A stretch of 64,000 bases of DNA from Sinorhizobium meliloti (lineage in GTDB: Bacteria > Pseudomonadota > Alphaproteobacteria > Rhizobiales > Rhizobiaceae). Each line of letters opens with the position of its first letter. Positions within the stretch are counted from its first letter, which is position 1. The stretch spans positions 652,230-716,229 of the forward strand of contig NZ_CP141214.1 in NCBI RefSeq assembly GCF_035610345.1, in the 5' to 3' direction. This document shows, piece by piece, positions 35,237-44,057 of this stretch. The notes beneath the pieces are model-generated. The model was not told the DNA's origin. It saw only the letters and a list, made by a program, of their open reading frames with translations, and did no database searches. Position numbers and translations under genes: made by a program.

Positions 35237-36016
35237 TCAGGAGATCTGGCCGAGGAAGAAGCGCGTGCGCTCGTGTTGCGGGGCGCCGAAGAAGGCATCG
35301 GGCGGCGCAACCTCCAGGATCTCGCCGCGGTCCATGAAGACGACACGATCGGCGACGCTTCGCGCGAAGCCCATCTCGTGCGTGACGCAAAGCATGGTCA
35401 TGCCTTCGTTGGCGAGATCCACCATCGTGTCCAGGACCTCCTTGACCATCTCCGGATCGAGAGCCGAGGTCGGCTCGTCGAACAGCATGATCTTCGGGTT
35501 CATGCACAGAGCCCGCGCGATCGCGACGCGCTGCTGCTGTCCGCCCGAAAGCTGCGCCGGATACTTCGCGGCCTGCTCGGGGATGCGCACCCGTTTCAGA
35601 TATTTCATCGCCGTCTCTTCGGCCTCTGCCTTGGCGAGACCCCGAACCTTCATGGGAGCCAGCGTGCAGTTCTCCAGCACCGTCATGTGCGGGAAAAGGT
35701 TGAACTGCTGGAAAACCATGCCGGTCTCCTGCCGGACCAGATCGATGTTCCGTCCGCCGGCGGTCAGGTCGTGACCGTCCACGACGATCCTGCCCGAATG
35801 AATGGTCTCGAGCTGGTTGATGCACCTGATCAACGTCGACTTGCCGGAACCCGATGGTCCACAGATGACGATCCGTTCGCCGCGGCCGACTGCCAAATCG
35901 ATGTTCTTGAGCGCGTGAAAGGCGTCATACCACTTGTTGACGCCCTCCATGCGGACGGCCGGGTCCGAAGCCTCGCGCGAATCCGGGGGCGAGGCGTTTT
36001 CGCGTTCCGTGTTCAT
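35237..36016 (-). CDS. Polar amino acid ABC transporter ATPase (GlnQ/HisP-like)
   Basis: A 259-residue ATPase: Walker [19 protein letters not shown] (about 54-71), [20 protein letters not shown] as Q-loop, signature [14 protein letters not shown] and Walker [21 protein letters not shown]. The [15 protein letters not shown] pattern is diagnostic of the polar-amino-acid (PAAT) group. It works with the two permeases and the binding protein encoded just upstream. Confidence 0.95.
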   Translation of the reverse strand: MNTERENASPPDSREASDPAVRMEGVNKWYDAFHALKNIDLAVGRGERIVICGPSGSGKSTLIRCINQLETIHSGRIVVDGHDLTAGGRNIDLVRQETGMVFQQFNLFPHMTVLENCTLAPMKVRGLAKAEAEETAMKYLKRVRIPEQAAKYPAQLSGGQQQRVAIARALCMNPKIMLFDEPTSALDPEMVKEVLDTMVDLANEGMTMLCVTHEMGFARSVADRVVFMDRGEILEVAPPDAFFGAPQHERTRFFLGQIS

Positions 36017-36031
36017 CGCGAGGGCTCCATT

Positions 36032-36829
36032 CTATTTCGCTTCAGTGACGAATTCCGGCAGCGGAGAACCGAGCCACTTCTCGTGGATGGCGTTGAGCTG
36101 TCCGTCCGCCTTGACCTTGTCGAGGAAGCCGTTGACGAAGTTCAACATCTCGCTCGATCCCTTGCGAACGGCGATACCCTGAACCTGCTGGCTAAGCTGA
36201 AGCTTCTGATTGAACCGCCCGGGGGCGGCGGCTTCGATCTGGGCGGCGACGACATTGGAAACGCCGATCAGCTCGACCTGTCCGGAAAGAAGCGCTTGCA
36301 CCGCACTGGCGTCGTCGTCGAAGCGTTGAATGTTGGCGTCCTCAGGGGCAATCTTTGTGGTCGCCGTGTCCTGCGTGCTGGCGCGGGCGACGCCGATCGT
36401 CTTGCCGGCCAGATCTTCAGGCTTTGTGACGTCCAGGTCGGCGGCGCCGAACACGCCGATCGAAATGCCTGCGTAAGGTTGCGAGAAGTCGACGTTCTTG
36501 GCCCGCTCCTCGGTGATGCCTAGCGAGGCGACCAGCAGATCCACCTGGTTGCTCTGCAGGTAGGGGATGCGGTTGGGTCCCGTCACCGGCACGATCGTCA
36601 CTTCGACTCCGAGCTCCTTGGCAAGCAGCTTCGCAACGTCGGCATCGTAACCATCCGGCTGGTTGTTCGCGTCCATGATCCCGAATGGCGGGAAATCGAC
36701 CAGCATGCCGATCTTCACCGTTCCGGCCGATTTGATCGCCTCCACCGTCTGCGCTGCGGCGGGCACCACCAAACCCGCGACAATCGCAGCTCCGAGGACA
36801 GATATTGCCATGCGTCTCGAGATATTCAT
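36032..36829 (-). CDS. Polar amino acid periplasmic binding protein
   Basis: A 265-residue SBP_bac_3 protein: signal peptide MNISRRMAISVLGAAIVAGL to about residue 26, then GTVKIGMLVDFPPFGIMDAN, DGYDADVAKLLAKELGVEV and GKTIGVARASTQDTATTKIA. ATG 36829 is preferred to ATG 36847 because GGAAGGG precedes it and it gives a normal signal peptide. Ligand unknown; the nearby 2-hydroxyacid dehydrogenase and LacI-type control do not resemble classical amino-acid importers. Confidence 0.9.
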   Translation of the reverse strand: MNISRRMAISVLGAAIVAGLVVPAAAQTVEAIKSAGTVKIGMLVDFPPFGIMDANNQPDGYDADVAKLLAKELGVEVTIVPVTGPNRIPYLQSNQVDLLVASLGITEERAKNVDFSQPYAGISIGVFGAADLDVTKPEDLAGKTIGVARASTQDTATTKIAPEDANIQRFDDDASAVQALLSGQVELIGVSNVVAAQIEAAAPGRFNQKLQLSQQVQGIAVRKGSSEMLNFVNGFLDKVKADGQLNAIHEKWLGSPLPEFVTEAK

Positions 36830-36875
36830 TAGCCCTTCCCTTCTCATATGCCGGCCCTCCCGCCGGCGGGGCCCG

Positions 36876-37532
36876 TCAACGTGCCGTTGCCCGGGAAAAA
36901 CGGGTTTCCATCCGGCGTGCGATCAGCGACAGCGGCCAGCAAAGCAGAAAATAAACGGCGGCAACGGTGCCGAAGACCAGAAACGGACTGAACGTCGCAT
37001 TGTTGATGATCTGCCCCTGTCGGGTCAGCTCGGTAAAGCCGATGATCGATGCGAGCGAGGTGCCCTTTATGAGTTGCACGAGGAAACCGACAGTGGGCGC
37101 GACGGCGATACGGGACGCCTGAGGCAGGATCACATGACGCATCGACCGAAAATAGCGCAGGCCGAGGGCTGTCGCCGCCTCACGCTGTCCCTTCGGCACG
37201 GCCTCGATGCAGCCCCGCCAGATCTCGCCCAGGAAGGCGCTGGCGTGGAGCGCGAGCGCAATGGTCGCGGCAATCCAAGGATTGATCGAAAAGCCGAAGA
37301 TGTTCATGCCGAAGAAGACCAGAAAGAGCTGCATCAGCAGCGGGGTTCCCTGAAAGACCCGGATGAACCCCGTCGCTAAGAGACGCAACACTCGCGTATC
37401 GGCAACGCGCATCAATGCCACCAGCAGTCCGCCGACGCTGCCGCCGGCAAAGGCGATCGCGGAAAGGGCGATCGTCCACTGTGCCGCGGCGACGATGACG
37501 AGAAACTCGTTCCAGCCGAAGGCTCTGATCAT
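36876..37532 (-). CDS. Polar amino acid ABC permease
   Basis: A 218-residue HisMQ-type permease with five membrane segments, the family motif RVFQGTPLLMQLFLVFFG (about 55-72) and the EAA loop (ALGLRYFRSMRHVILPQASR). ATG 37532 is chosen; the in-frame sequence upstream overlaps the neighbouring permease gene. It pairs with the second permease, ten bases upstream, to form the channel. Confidence 0.9.
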   Translation of the reverse strand: MIRAFGWNEFLVIVAAAQWTIALSAIAFAGGSVGGLLVALMRVADTRVLRLLATGFIRVFQGTPLLMQLFLVFFGMNIFGFSINPWIAATIALALHASAFLGEIWRGCIEAVPKGQREAATALGLRYFRSMRHVILPQASRIAVAPTVGFLVQLIKGTSLASIIGFTELTRQGQIINNATFSPFLVFGTVAAVYFLLCWPLSLIARRMETRFSRATAR

Positions 37533-37542
37533 GACAGTGCTC

Positions 37543-38211
37543 CTAACGGCCGAGGGGATATTTGAAGGCCATTTTCTCGACCGCGTAAAACAGCGCGGAG
37601 AAACCGACCGACAGGGCAAGATAGATCAGAGTGACCGCGATATAGACCTCGAAGCTCGCAAAGGTCGCGGACTGGAGGTCGTTGCCGGCCGCAGCCAGGT
37701 CATCCGCCGAAATCACCGACACGACGCTGGTATTCAGCATCAGATAGATGAACTGGCTGGTGAGCGCGGGATAGACGGTGCGCAAAGCCGGCTTCATGAC
37801 GATATAGCGGAAAATCTGGGCCCTCGACAGCCCAAGCGCCCAACCGGCCTCCACCTGTCCCCTGTGAATGGATTCGATCCCGGCGCGGATGATCTCCGTG
37901 CCGTAGGCGCCGAAGTTGACCACCAGCGCCAGCAGCGCCGCACTGTTCGGCGAAAGCCTCAGGCCAAGCGAAGGCATGCCGAAGAAAATGAAGAAGATCT
38001 GCACGAGGAAAGGCGTGTTGCGGATAATCTCGATATAGCCATCGATCACGGTACGCAGGATCGCCGGTCCTGCTGTCTTTCCCCAGGCGCAGAAGACTGA
38101 CACGACGAGGCCGATCAACATGGCTGCACATGACAGGCGAACCGTGAGCCAGGCGCCGATCAGCAACTGGTCGAAGGACGCGAGCACAGGCGCGAAGTTG
38201 AACTCGTACAT
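37543..38211 (-). CDS. Polar amino acid ABC permease
   Basis: A 222-residue HisMQ-type permease starting MYEFNFAPVLASFDQLLIGA, with EIIRNTPFLVQIFFIFFGM and the EAA loop (WALGLSRAQIFRYIVMKPAL). It is the first gene of the importer operon; the LacI-like operator (38272-38285) lies 60 bases upstream of its ATG. Gene order permease-permease-binding protein-ATPase is unusual for this family, where the binding protein usually leads. Confidence 0.9.
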   Translation of the reverse strand: MYEFNFAPVLASFDQLLIGAWLTVRLSCAAMLIGLVVSVFCAWGKTAGPAILRTVIDGYIEIIRNTPFLVQIFFIFFGMPSLGLRLSPNSAALLALVVNFGAYGTEIIRAGIESIHRGQVEAGWALGLSRAQIFRYIVMKPALRTVYPALTSQFIYLMLNTSVVSVISADDLAAAGNDLQSATFASFEVYIAVTLIYLALSVGFSALFYAVEKMAFKYPLGR

Positions 38212-38271
38212 GCCGGGACCTCCTCCCACACTACCGCCGCCGCACGTCGCGCTTCCCGCGATATGCGTCAG

Positions 38272-38285
38272 TTAGATCGATCTAA
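38272..38285 (-). promoter_or_regulatory. Perfect LacI-type operator at the head of the amino-acid importer operon
   Basis: TTAGATCGATCTAA is a perfect 14-bp palindrome centred on CG, the typical LacI-family geometry. It lies between the LacI gene stop (38337) and the first permease ATG (38211), exactly where the importer promoter should be. Confidence 0.65.
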
Positions 38286-38336
38286 AATGTTTCCTGACGT
38301 GCGTCAACCGCAAATGACGTCCGGGATCGGGCCCGA

Positions 38337-39359
38337 TCAGGCGGGCGGGCCGCAGGACTGCCGAATGTTCAGCGTCGTATCGTTCACCATGCGCCGCGGC
38401 GACAAATCCGGATTGGCGATGCGCTCGACGAGGAGCAGCGCCGCCTTTTCGCCGATCGCAGTCGGGCCGGTCGAGACCGAGGTCAGTCTCGGCCGGATGG
38501 CCTCTGCGTCAGCCACGTCGTCGAAGCCGATCAGCGAGAGATCGCGTCCGATCGTCAGTCCGCAATCGTGAAGTCCTGCGGCAAGGCCAAGAGCGACAAG
38601 ATGATTGAAGCAGATCACGGCAGTGGGCTGTGCAGCCTTTGCAAACAGAAGGTGGGTCGAGCCGGCGATTTCTCCGAGCTGTGCCGGCAAATGGATCAGA
38701 ATCTCGGGATCGAACCCTTTTGCCAGCATGGCGGCACGAAAGCCGTCCACGCGCTCCCGATAGGCAGAATGAACCGGGCCGTGGGCGGCAAAGGCAATCT
38801 TCTCATGACCGAGCGTTGCAAGATAATCCACCGCCTGACGCATGCCGCCGGCATAATCCACGCCGACATAGTCCATATCGGCGGAAATGTGGCGCAATAC
38901 CTGGACGACGGGCATACCCCACGCCGCCAACTGCTCGGACAGGTCAGGTTCGGTGCCCGCGGCAGGGCAAAGAACGACCCCGTCCACCCCATGTTCGCGC
39001 ATGCGCTGGAGCAGCATCGACTGCCGCTCCACCCTCTCCCCGCTATTGGCGAGAATGACCACCTTGCCGGTGGCCCCGATAGCTTCCTCGATACCTGAAA
39101 GGAGTTCCGCGAAGAACGGATTGGTGAGATTTGGAACGATTGCGCCGATGATCTGGCTGCGTTCGACGCGCAGGCGGGCTGCGCCGATGTTGTAGACATA
39201 GCCCAAATCCCGCATCGCCTGCTCGACTCGCGCGCGCGTCTCACTGCCGACCAGCGGGCTCTTGCGAAGAACGAGAGAGGCGGTCGCGCGGGAAACATTG
39301 GCATGCCGCGCGACATCCAGAAGCGTGACGCGAGGCTTCTTTCGTTCTTGGAAAGACAT
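38337..39359 (-). CDS. LacI-family transcriptional repressor
   Basis: A 340-residue LacI-type regulator: DNA-binding headpiece at 9-60 (VTLLDVARHANVSRATASLV, LRKSPLVGSETRARVEQAMR, DLGYVYN) with the hinge helix, then a periplasmic-binding-protein-like effector domain. It lies directly upstream of the amino-acid importer on the same strand with a perfect LacI-like palindrome between them. A sugar or organic-acid-like effector would be the normal expectation. Confidence 0.9.
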   Translation of the reverse strand: MSFQERKKPRVTLLDVARHANVSRATASLVLRKSPLVGSETRARVEQAMRDLGYVYNIGAARLRVERSQIIGAIVPNLTNPFFAELLSGIEEAIGATGKVVILANSGERVERQSMLLQRMREHGVDGVVLCPAAGTEPDLSEQLAAWGMPVVQVLRHISADMDYVGVDYAGGMRQAVDYLATLGHEKIAFAAHGPVHSAYRERVDGFRAAMLAKGFDPEILIHLPAQLGEIAGSTHLLFAKAAQPTAVICFNHLVALGLAAGLHDCGLTIGRDLSLIGFDDVADAEAIRPRLTSVSTGPTAIGEKAALLLVERIANPDLSPRRMVNDTTLNIRQSCGPPA

Positions 39360-39489
39360 TGGATACCGACCGGGTAAAAAAGCGTGGAGAGGACTATAGT
39401 CGACGGGCGAACACTAGGGCAAATCGAGCGAAGCTGCGCAACGGTTTCCGCCCGGCGCGGCGCCCGGGAGCCCGCGGCTGACGACATGC

Positions 39490-40377
39490 TCAGCCAGATT
39501 TCGCGGCGATACGCGTGGAGACGCTCAGCGATTCACCCGGCTCGAGAATCCTGAGGCCGCGGGCTTCGGCCTTGCCGGGAAGGTTGAACGCATCGACCGG
39601 GTGCGTCACCGGTTCGAAGCAGAAGAAGCCGGCGTCGGCAGCGGGTGAGAAGACGACGTATTGGCGCAGCGCCTCGCTCGCATCCACGTCCGCCACGAGC
39701 CCGCGCCTCGGCCAGTGAATGCGGGCCTTGCCGTTCCAGCCGTCGAACCAGTTGTTGATCCATCGCTCCGGCAATGGCTGCGGCCTGCTGAAATCCATAT
39801 CCGGATGTGCGGCTATGGCATCCTGGGCCTTTGGCAGGTGATCGGATTGCTCCAGCCAGACGCCGCGGGCCGGCGCGTGCAGCGTCGTATCCGGCTCGCG
39901 CACGAACCAGGGATGAAAACCGGCGCCATAGGGCAGACGGATCCTGGCGCGGTTGACGAGGCTCAGCTCCATCACCAGGCCGGCGTTCTCCAGGCGGTAG
40001 GACATCCGCGCGTCGTAGCGGAAAGGCCCCGGTCCCTCTGCCGAAAGGGTGAGCGTGATCGAATCCGCGCTCACGGAGGCAACGTGCCACGCGGCCGAAA
40101 AGCCGTTCCCGTGGATCGGGTATGGCTCCGTCTCCACGTTCCGGGGCAGGGCATGAAAGGTTCGGTCAAATGTGAACCCGCCGCCCGAAACCCGGCCGGA
40201 AAAAGGAACGAGCAGAATGTTCGAAAGCGCGAAGGGATGCGCGGTGGAGGGATCGACCCTGCGGAAGATCGGTTGCCAGGAGCCATCGTGCAGCACGTCG
40301 AATGCCGTCAGCCCGGCGCCGAGATCGGGCCGCAGGACGATGCGTGCATCGCCGTTGGAGAGCTCGATCGCCGGCAT
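39490..40377 (-). CDS. Aldose 1-epimerase family protein
   Basis: A 295-residue galactose-mutarotase-like enzyme: PFALSNILLVPFSGRVSGGG (about 49-68, substrate Arg), YPIHGNGFSAAWHV (His), YGAGFHPWFV (catalytic His) and CFEPVTHPVDAFN (catalytic Glu). It interconverts alpha and beta anomers before oxidation at C1. ATG 40377 overlaps the SDR stop by one base (TGATG). It is the last gene of the sugar-import operon. Confidence 0.85.
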   Translation of the reverse strand: MPAIELSNGDARIVLRPDLGAGLTAFDVLHDGSWQPIFRRVDPSTAHPFALSNILLVPFSGRVSGGGFTFDRTFHALPRNVETEPYPIHGNGFSAAWHVASVSADSITLTLSAEGPGPFRYDARMSYRLENAGLVMELSLVNRARIRLPYGAGFHPWFVREPDTTLHAPARGVWLEQSDHLPKAQDAIAAHPDMDFSRPQPLPERWINNWFDGWNGKARIHWPRRGLVADVDASEALRQYVVFSPAADAGFFCFEPVTHPVDAFNLPGKAEARGLRILEPGESLSVSTRIAAKSG

Positions 40378-41132
40378 CACCAGCCGCCGTCGATCGCGAT
40401 GTTCTGGCCGGAAATCATGTCGGAGGCCGGCGAGACGAGGAAGTGGACCAGGTCGGCGACGTCGGAGGGCTGGATGCGCGCCTTCAGCGACTGGTTTTCG
40501 ACGATCCAGTCATTGTACTGTTGCAGGCGGTCGGCAAAGACCCGCTCTTCCGCCTCCGAAACCACCGCGCCCGGCGACACCGCGTTGACACGCACGCCGT
40601 GCGGGCCGAGTTCGCGCGCAAGTGCCTTTGTCAGCCCCAGCATCGCGCCTTTGGACGCCACATAGGGCACATAGCCGTCCCAGCGGCCGTTCAGCGTCAG
40701 GGAGCAGAAGTTCACGATCTTGCCGTAGCGCTTTTGCTTCATGCCGGGCGCGACGGCCCGAGCAAGCGCGAAAGCCGCCGACGAGTTGACGCGGACCTGG
40801 TCCTCGTATTCCTCCAGCGAAAATTCCTCGAAAGGCTTATTGATGATGAGCGCCGCATTGTTGATGAGAATATCGATGCCGCCATGCTCGCGGGAAAGCG
40901 TAGCTGCGCGCTTTTCCGCCGAAGCCAGGTCGTTGAGGTCCTCGCCGACATAGATCGCGCTCACACCGTGAGCCGCAGCGACACGCGCCGCGAAGCCTTC
41001 CCCGGCTTCGGCCCCGGGCCTGTCGAGCAATATCAAGGCGGCGCCGGCGCGCGCCAGCCGCTCGGCCTGGGCCCGGCCGAGGGTGCCGAGCGCACCGGTA
41101 ACGAGGGTGGTCTTTCCGGAAAGCTCTGTCAT
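40377..41132 (-). CDS. Short-chain dehydrogenase, probable aldose 1-dehydrogenase
   Basis: A 251-residue SDR: TGALGTLG cofactor motif (about 13-20), NNAALI, Ser in NFCSLTLNG and active-site YVASK. The C-terminal SDMISGQNIAIDGGW is normal for classical SDRs. Encoded with the sugar importer and the mutarotase, it probably oxidises the imported sugar at C1 to a lactone. It lies seven bases after the ATPase gene. Confidence 0.85.
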   Translation of the reverse strand: MTELSGKTTLVTGALGTLGRAQAERLARAGAALILLDRPGAEAGEGFAARVAAAHGVSAIYVGEDLNDLASAEKRAATLSREHGGIDILINNAALIINKPFEEFSLEEYEDQVRVNSSAAFALARAVAPGMKQKRYGKIVNFCSLTLNGRWDGYVPYVASKGAMLGLTKALARELGPHGVRVNAVSPGAVVSEAEERVFADRLQQYNDWIVENQSLKARIQPSDVADLVHFLVSPASDMISGQNIAIDGGW

Positions 41133-41139
41133 CGTTACC

Positions 41140-41871
41140 TCACAGAAGCGCGTGAACCTCGTCTATCGACGTCTCGGCGGTCGGCTTGTCGAACACGATC
41201 TCGCCGCGTGCCATTGCGACGATGCGGTCGCAGGATTGGAAGACGTGCTGCATGTTGTGCGAGATGAAGATCCCGGTCAGGCTCTGCGCCTTCAATCCGC
41301 GCACGAAGCCGATCACCTTGTCGGTCTCCTTGACCGAAAGATGGTTCGTCGGCTCGTCCAGGATCAGCACCTTCGACTTGAAGTGCATGGCGCGTGCGAT
41401 GGCGACGCCCTGCCGCTGGCCGCCCGAAAGCTCTCCGACCAGCGCATCCGGCGAGCGCAGATGCAGATCGACATCGGCGATGGCACGGATGCTTTCGGCG
41501 CGCATGCGCTTCTGGTCCATGATGCCGATGCCGAAGACCGACCATTTCATCGGCTCGCGGCCGATGAAGAGATTGCGGGCGATCGACATGGATGGGACCA
41601 TGGAATTGTACTGATAGATCGTTTCCAGCCCGTGGCGCATCGCATCCTTGGGGCTGCGAAGAGCCACCTTGCGGCCTTCGATCAGCACGTCGCCGGAATC
41701 CTGATGGTGAACGCCCGAGAGAATCTTGATGAGCGTCGACTTGCCGGCGCCATTGTCGCCGACGAGACCGACGGTCTCGCCGGGGTGGATCGTGAGGTCG
41801 ACATTCTTCAGCGCATGTACGCCGCTGTACCATTTCTGAAGGTTGCGGCATTCGATGATCGGCGTGGTCAT
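41140..41871 (-). CDS. Sugar ABC transporter ATPase, single-domain (FrcA-like)
   Basis: A 243-residue ATPase: Walker A GDNGAGKSTLIKILSG (about 36-51), signature LSGGQRQGVAIARAM, Walker B VLILDEPTNHLS. It has one nucleotide-binding domain, unlike the double-domain RbsA type, and thus matches the FrcA subtype of rhizobial monosaccharide importers. Its ATG overlaps the permease TGA. Confidence 0.9.
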   Translation of the reverse strand: MTTPIIECRNLQKWYSGVHALKNVDLTIHPGETVGLVGDNGAGKSTLIKILSGVHHQDSGDVLIEGRKVALRSPKDAMRHGLETIYQYNSMVPSMSIARNLFIGREPMKWSVFGIGIMDQKRMRAESIRAIADVDLHLRSPDALVGELSGGQRQGVAIARAMHFKSKVLILDEPTNHLSVKETDKVIGFVRGLKAQSLTGIFISHNMQHVFQSCDRIVAMARGEIVFDKPTAETSIDEVHALL

Positions 41872-42851
41872 TTGTGCGCCTCCACCTTGATCTTGCGGGA
41901 CATTTTACCCATCCAGGCATTGGCGATGACGGCAAACATGGTGAGAACCCCGATCGCGAACTTGAACCAGTTGGCATCGACACGGGAAAGGACCAGGCCG
42001 TTGTCGATCGTGCGGATCAGAAGGGTGCCGATGATGGCGCCGAAGACCGTGCCGATCCCTCCTGCGAGCGCCGTACCGCCGATGACGGCCGCGGCGACCG
42101 CCTGCAATTCCAGCCCTTCGCCGATCGACGGCAGCGGCGAACCGAGACGCAGCACCTGAAGCAGTCCCGCAAAGCCCGCCAGTACCGAGCAGAGCATAAA
42201 GCAGACGATCTTCACGCGCTTGACCGGAATGCCCATGGAGGCGGCGGCCTCGTTGAAGCCGCCGGTCGCCCGGATCCAGTTGCCGAAATTGGTGAGCGAC
42301 AGCAGCGCCGCCACGAGTGCGGCAATGACCACGAACCAGAGGAAGGACATGCGGAAGGGCGAGCCCTGCCAGATATAGTCCGTGAAAAGCCAGGTCGGCA
42401 GGTCGGACGGCAGAAGCGGGGGAAAACCCCCTGATATAACGATGGTCAGCGAGCGCGCGATGAAGAGCATCCCCAGCGTGGTGATGAAGCTCGGTATCGA
42501 GAATTGCAGCGTGACATAACCATTGATGAAACCGATCGCCCCGCAGATCATGAGACCGAGCAGCACCGCGACGGTGAAGGGCACGCCGGAATTCAGTATC
42601 ACCGCCATCGACATGGGCATCAGCGCAAAGACGGACCCGACCGACAGGTCGAATTCGCCGCAGATCATCAGGAGCGTCACGCCGATGGCGACGAGCGCCA
42701 TTTCCGGCAGAAGGCCCATTACGCCGCGCATGTTCTCGAAGGAAAGAAGAATGCCGTTCGACTTCGCCTGGAAGACGAGAACGAGGACGATCAGCAGTGC
42801 AAGGCCGGCAAGCTCGGGCTTGTCGAGATAGATTTTCAGAAATCGCTTCAT
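41868..42851 (-). CDS. Sugar ABC transporter permease (FrcC/RbsC-like)
   Basis: A 327-residue BPD_transp_2 permease with about nine hydrophobic segments: the start FLKIYLDKPELAGLALLIVL, the family motif MICGEFDLSVGSVFALMPMS (about 62-81) and the C-terminal VIGGTALAGGIGTVFGAIIG. It carries the sugar handed over by the binding protein encoded 186 bases upstream; a perfect 12-bp hairpin lies in that gap. Confidence 0.9.
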   Translation of the reverse strand: MKRFLKIYLDKPELAGLALLIVLVLVFQAKSNGILLSFENMRGVMGLLPEMALVAIGVTLLMICGEFDLSVGSVFALMPMSMAVILNSGVPFTVAVLLGLMICGAIGFINGYVTLQFSIPSFITTLGMLFIARSLTIVISGGFPPLLPSDLPTWLFTDYIWQGSPFRMSFLWFVVIAALVAALLSLTNFGNWIRATGGFNEAAASMGIPVKRVKIVCFMLCSVLAGFAGLLQVLRLGSPLPSIGEGLELQAVAAAVIGGTALAGGIGTVFGAIIGTLLIRTIDNGLVLSRVDANWFKFAIGVLTMFAVIANAWMGKMSRKIKVEAHK

Positions 42852-42892
42852 GGGCTGCCACTCATGGTTCGGCGTCGTGCCTGACCGATCAC

Positions 42893-42923
42893 GACGATCT
42901 CAGGTCGGGTGCCTGAGATCGTC
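42893..42923 (-). promoter_or_regulatory. Intercistronic 12-bp hairpin between binding-protein and permease genes
   Basis: GACGATCTCAGG (42893-42904) pairs perfectly with CCTGAGATCGTC (42912-42923) over a 7-base loop. In sugar-importer operons such hairpins behind the binding-protein gene stabilise its mRNA or attenuate the downstream genes, giving excess binding protein. No T run follows. Confidence 0.6.
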
Positions 42924-43037
42924 GACGCGATCGATTCCGAGAGCTGGGACGGGATACGGGCGGAAAGCCGCATGAATTCCCCCCGGCTCCGGTTTCGAGC
43001 TCGGGCAAGACGCCTGTTGCTTATCGGGAGCGCCGGA

Positions 43038-44012
43038 TCAGCGCAGACCCTGCTTCGCCAGTTCGAGGATCGTCGGCACATCCTTCGGCGTGACGATGCC
43101 CTGCCCCGTATCGACGTCGGAGGGTGTCAGGCCGGCGGTTTTCCAGAGATAGGCCTGCATGACCGGGATGAAGCCCTGCATGTAGGGTTGCTGGTCGACC
43201 TGCACCTGAACATAGCCGGCCTCCATCTGCTGCAGCACCTCGGGCACGAGGTCGAAGCCGCCGAGCAGGACCTTGCCGGGCTCTATGCCGCGATCCTTCA
43301 GGACCTTGGCGACGCCGGCATGCCAGTAGCCGGTATCGAAATAGGCGGTCGTGTCCGGATTGGCATTGAGATAGGCGCCGATGCGGTCGGCGGTCAGCGC
43401 GAGGTCGGTGGCCGAATCGATGCGGGTGATGTTCACCTCGCGGTCGGAATGCTCGGCCTTGTACTCCTCCAGAAATTTCGTGACGCCGCCGGCGCGCTGC
43501 TCGGACCAGGTCTGGCCCGGCGCGTTGACGCCGACCAGCAGGTTGAGCGGGCCCTCCTTCGGGAAGTTTTCCGACTGGGCCTTGGCGAGCGAATAACCGG
43601 CCGCGGTGAAGCCCTGGCCGATGAAGGCCTTGCGGGCGTTGCCCTTGGCGCCTTCGCTGTCGTCGACATTGACGGCGAGCACCAGGATGCCGGCGTCGAC
43701 GGCTTCCTTGATCACGTTGTCATAGGCATTGTTGTCGACGATCGCGACGAAGATCGCGTCCGGCCTGGAGGCGATCGCCGCCTGCAGATTGGCGACGGCC
43801 TGCTCGACCGCGCCTTCCGTCTGCGTGAGGATCAACTGGCACGAGGCGCCGACCTTTTCGCAGGCGTCGTCATAGCCCTTCTTGACCGCCTGCCAGAACG
43901 TGTTCGAGGCCGACGAATGGCTGACGAAGGCGATGCTGAGACCTTCCGCGCTGGCGGCTGGCGCCATCAGCGTCAGCCCGAGGGCCGTTCCTGCTATCAA
44001 TTTCCTGATCAT
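43038..44012 (-). CDS. Periplasmic sugar-binding protein (Peripla_BP_4)
   Basis: A 324-residue binding protein: signal peptide (1-22, ending ASAEG), then LSIAFVSHSSASNTFWQAVK and VEQAVANLQAAIASRPDAIF. It matches FrcB/RbsB-type binders in length and layout. The ligand is a monosaccharide, presumably the one processed by the SDR, mutarotase, lactonase and dehydratase genes around it. The gap to the permease gene contains a perfect hairpin. Confidence 0.9.
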   Translation of the reverse strand: MIRKLIAGTALGLTLMAPAASAEGLSIAFVSHSSASNTFWQAVKKGYDDACEKVGASCQLILTQTEGAVEQAVANLQAAIASRPDAIFVAIVDNNAYDNVIKEAVDAGILVLAVNVDDSEGAKGNARKAFIGQGFTAAGYSLAKAQSENFPKEGPLNLLVGVNAPGQTWSEQRAGGVTKFLEEYKAEHSDREVNITRIDSATDLALTADRIGAYLNANPDTTAYFDTGYWHAGVAKVLKDRGIEPGKVLLGGFDLVPEVLQQMEAGYVQVQVDQQPYMQGFIPVMQAYLWKTAGLTPSDVDTGQGIVTPKDVPTILELAKQGLR

Positions 44013-44057
44013 GATGCGTTACCTCCCGTTGAACATCGATCATATTGCGGCGGCCGG

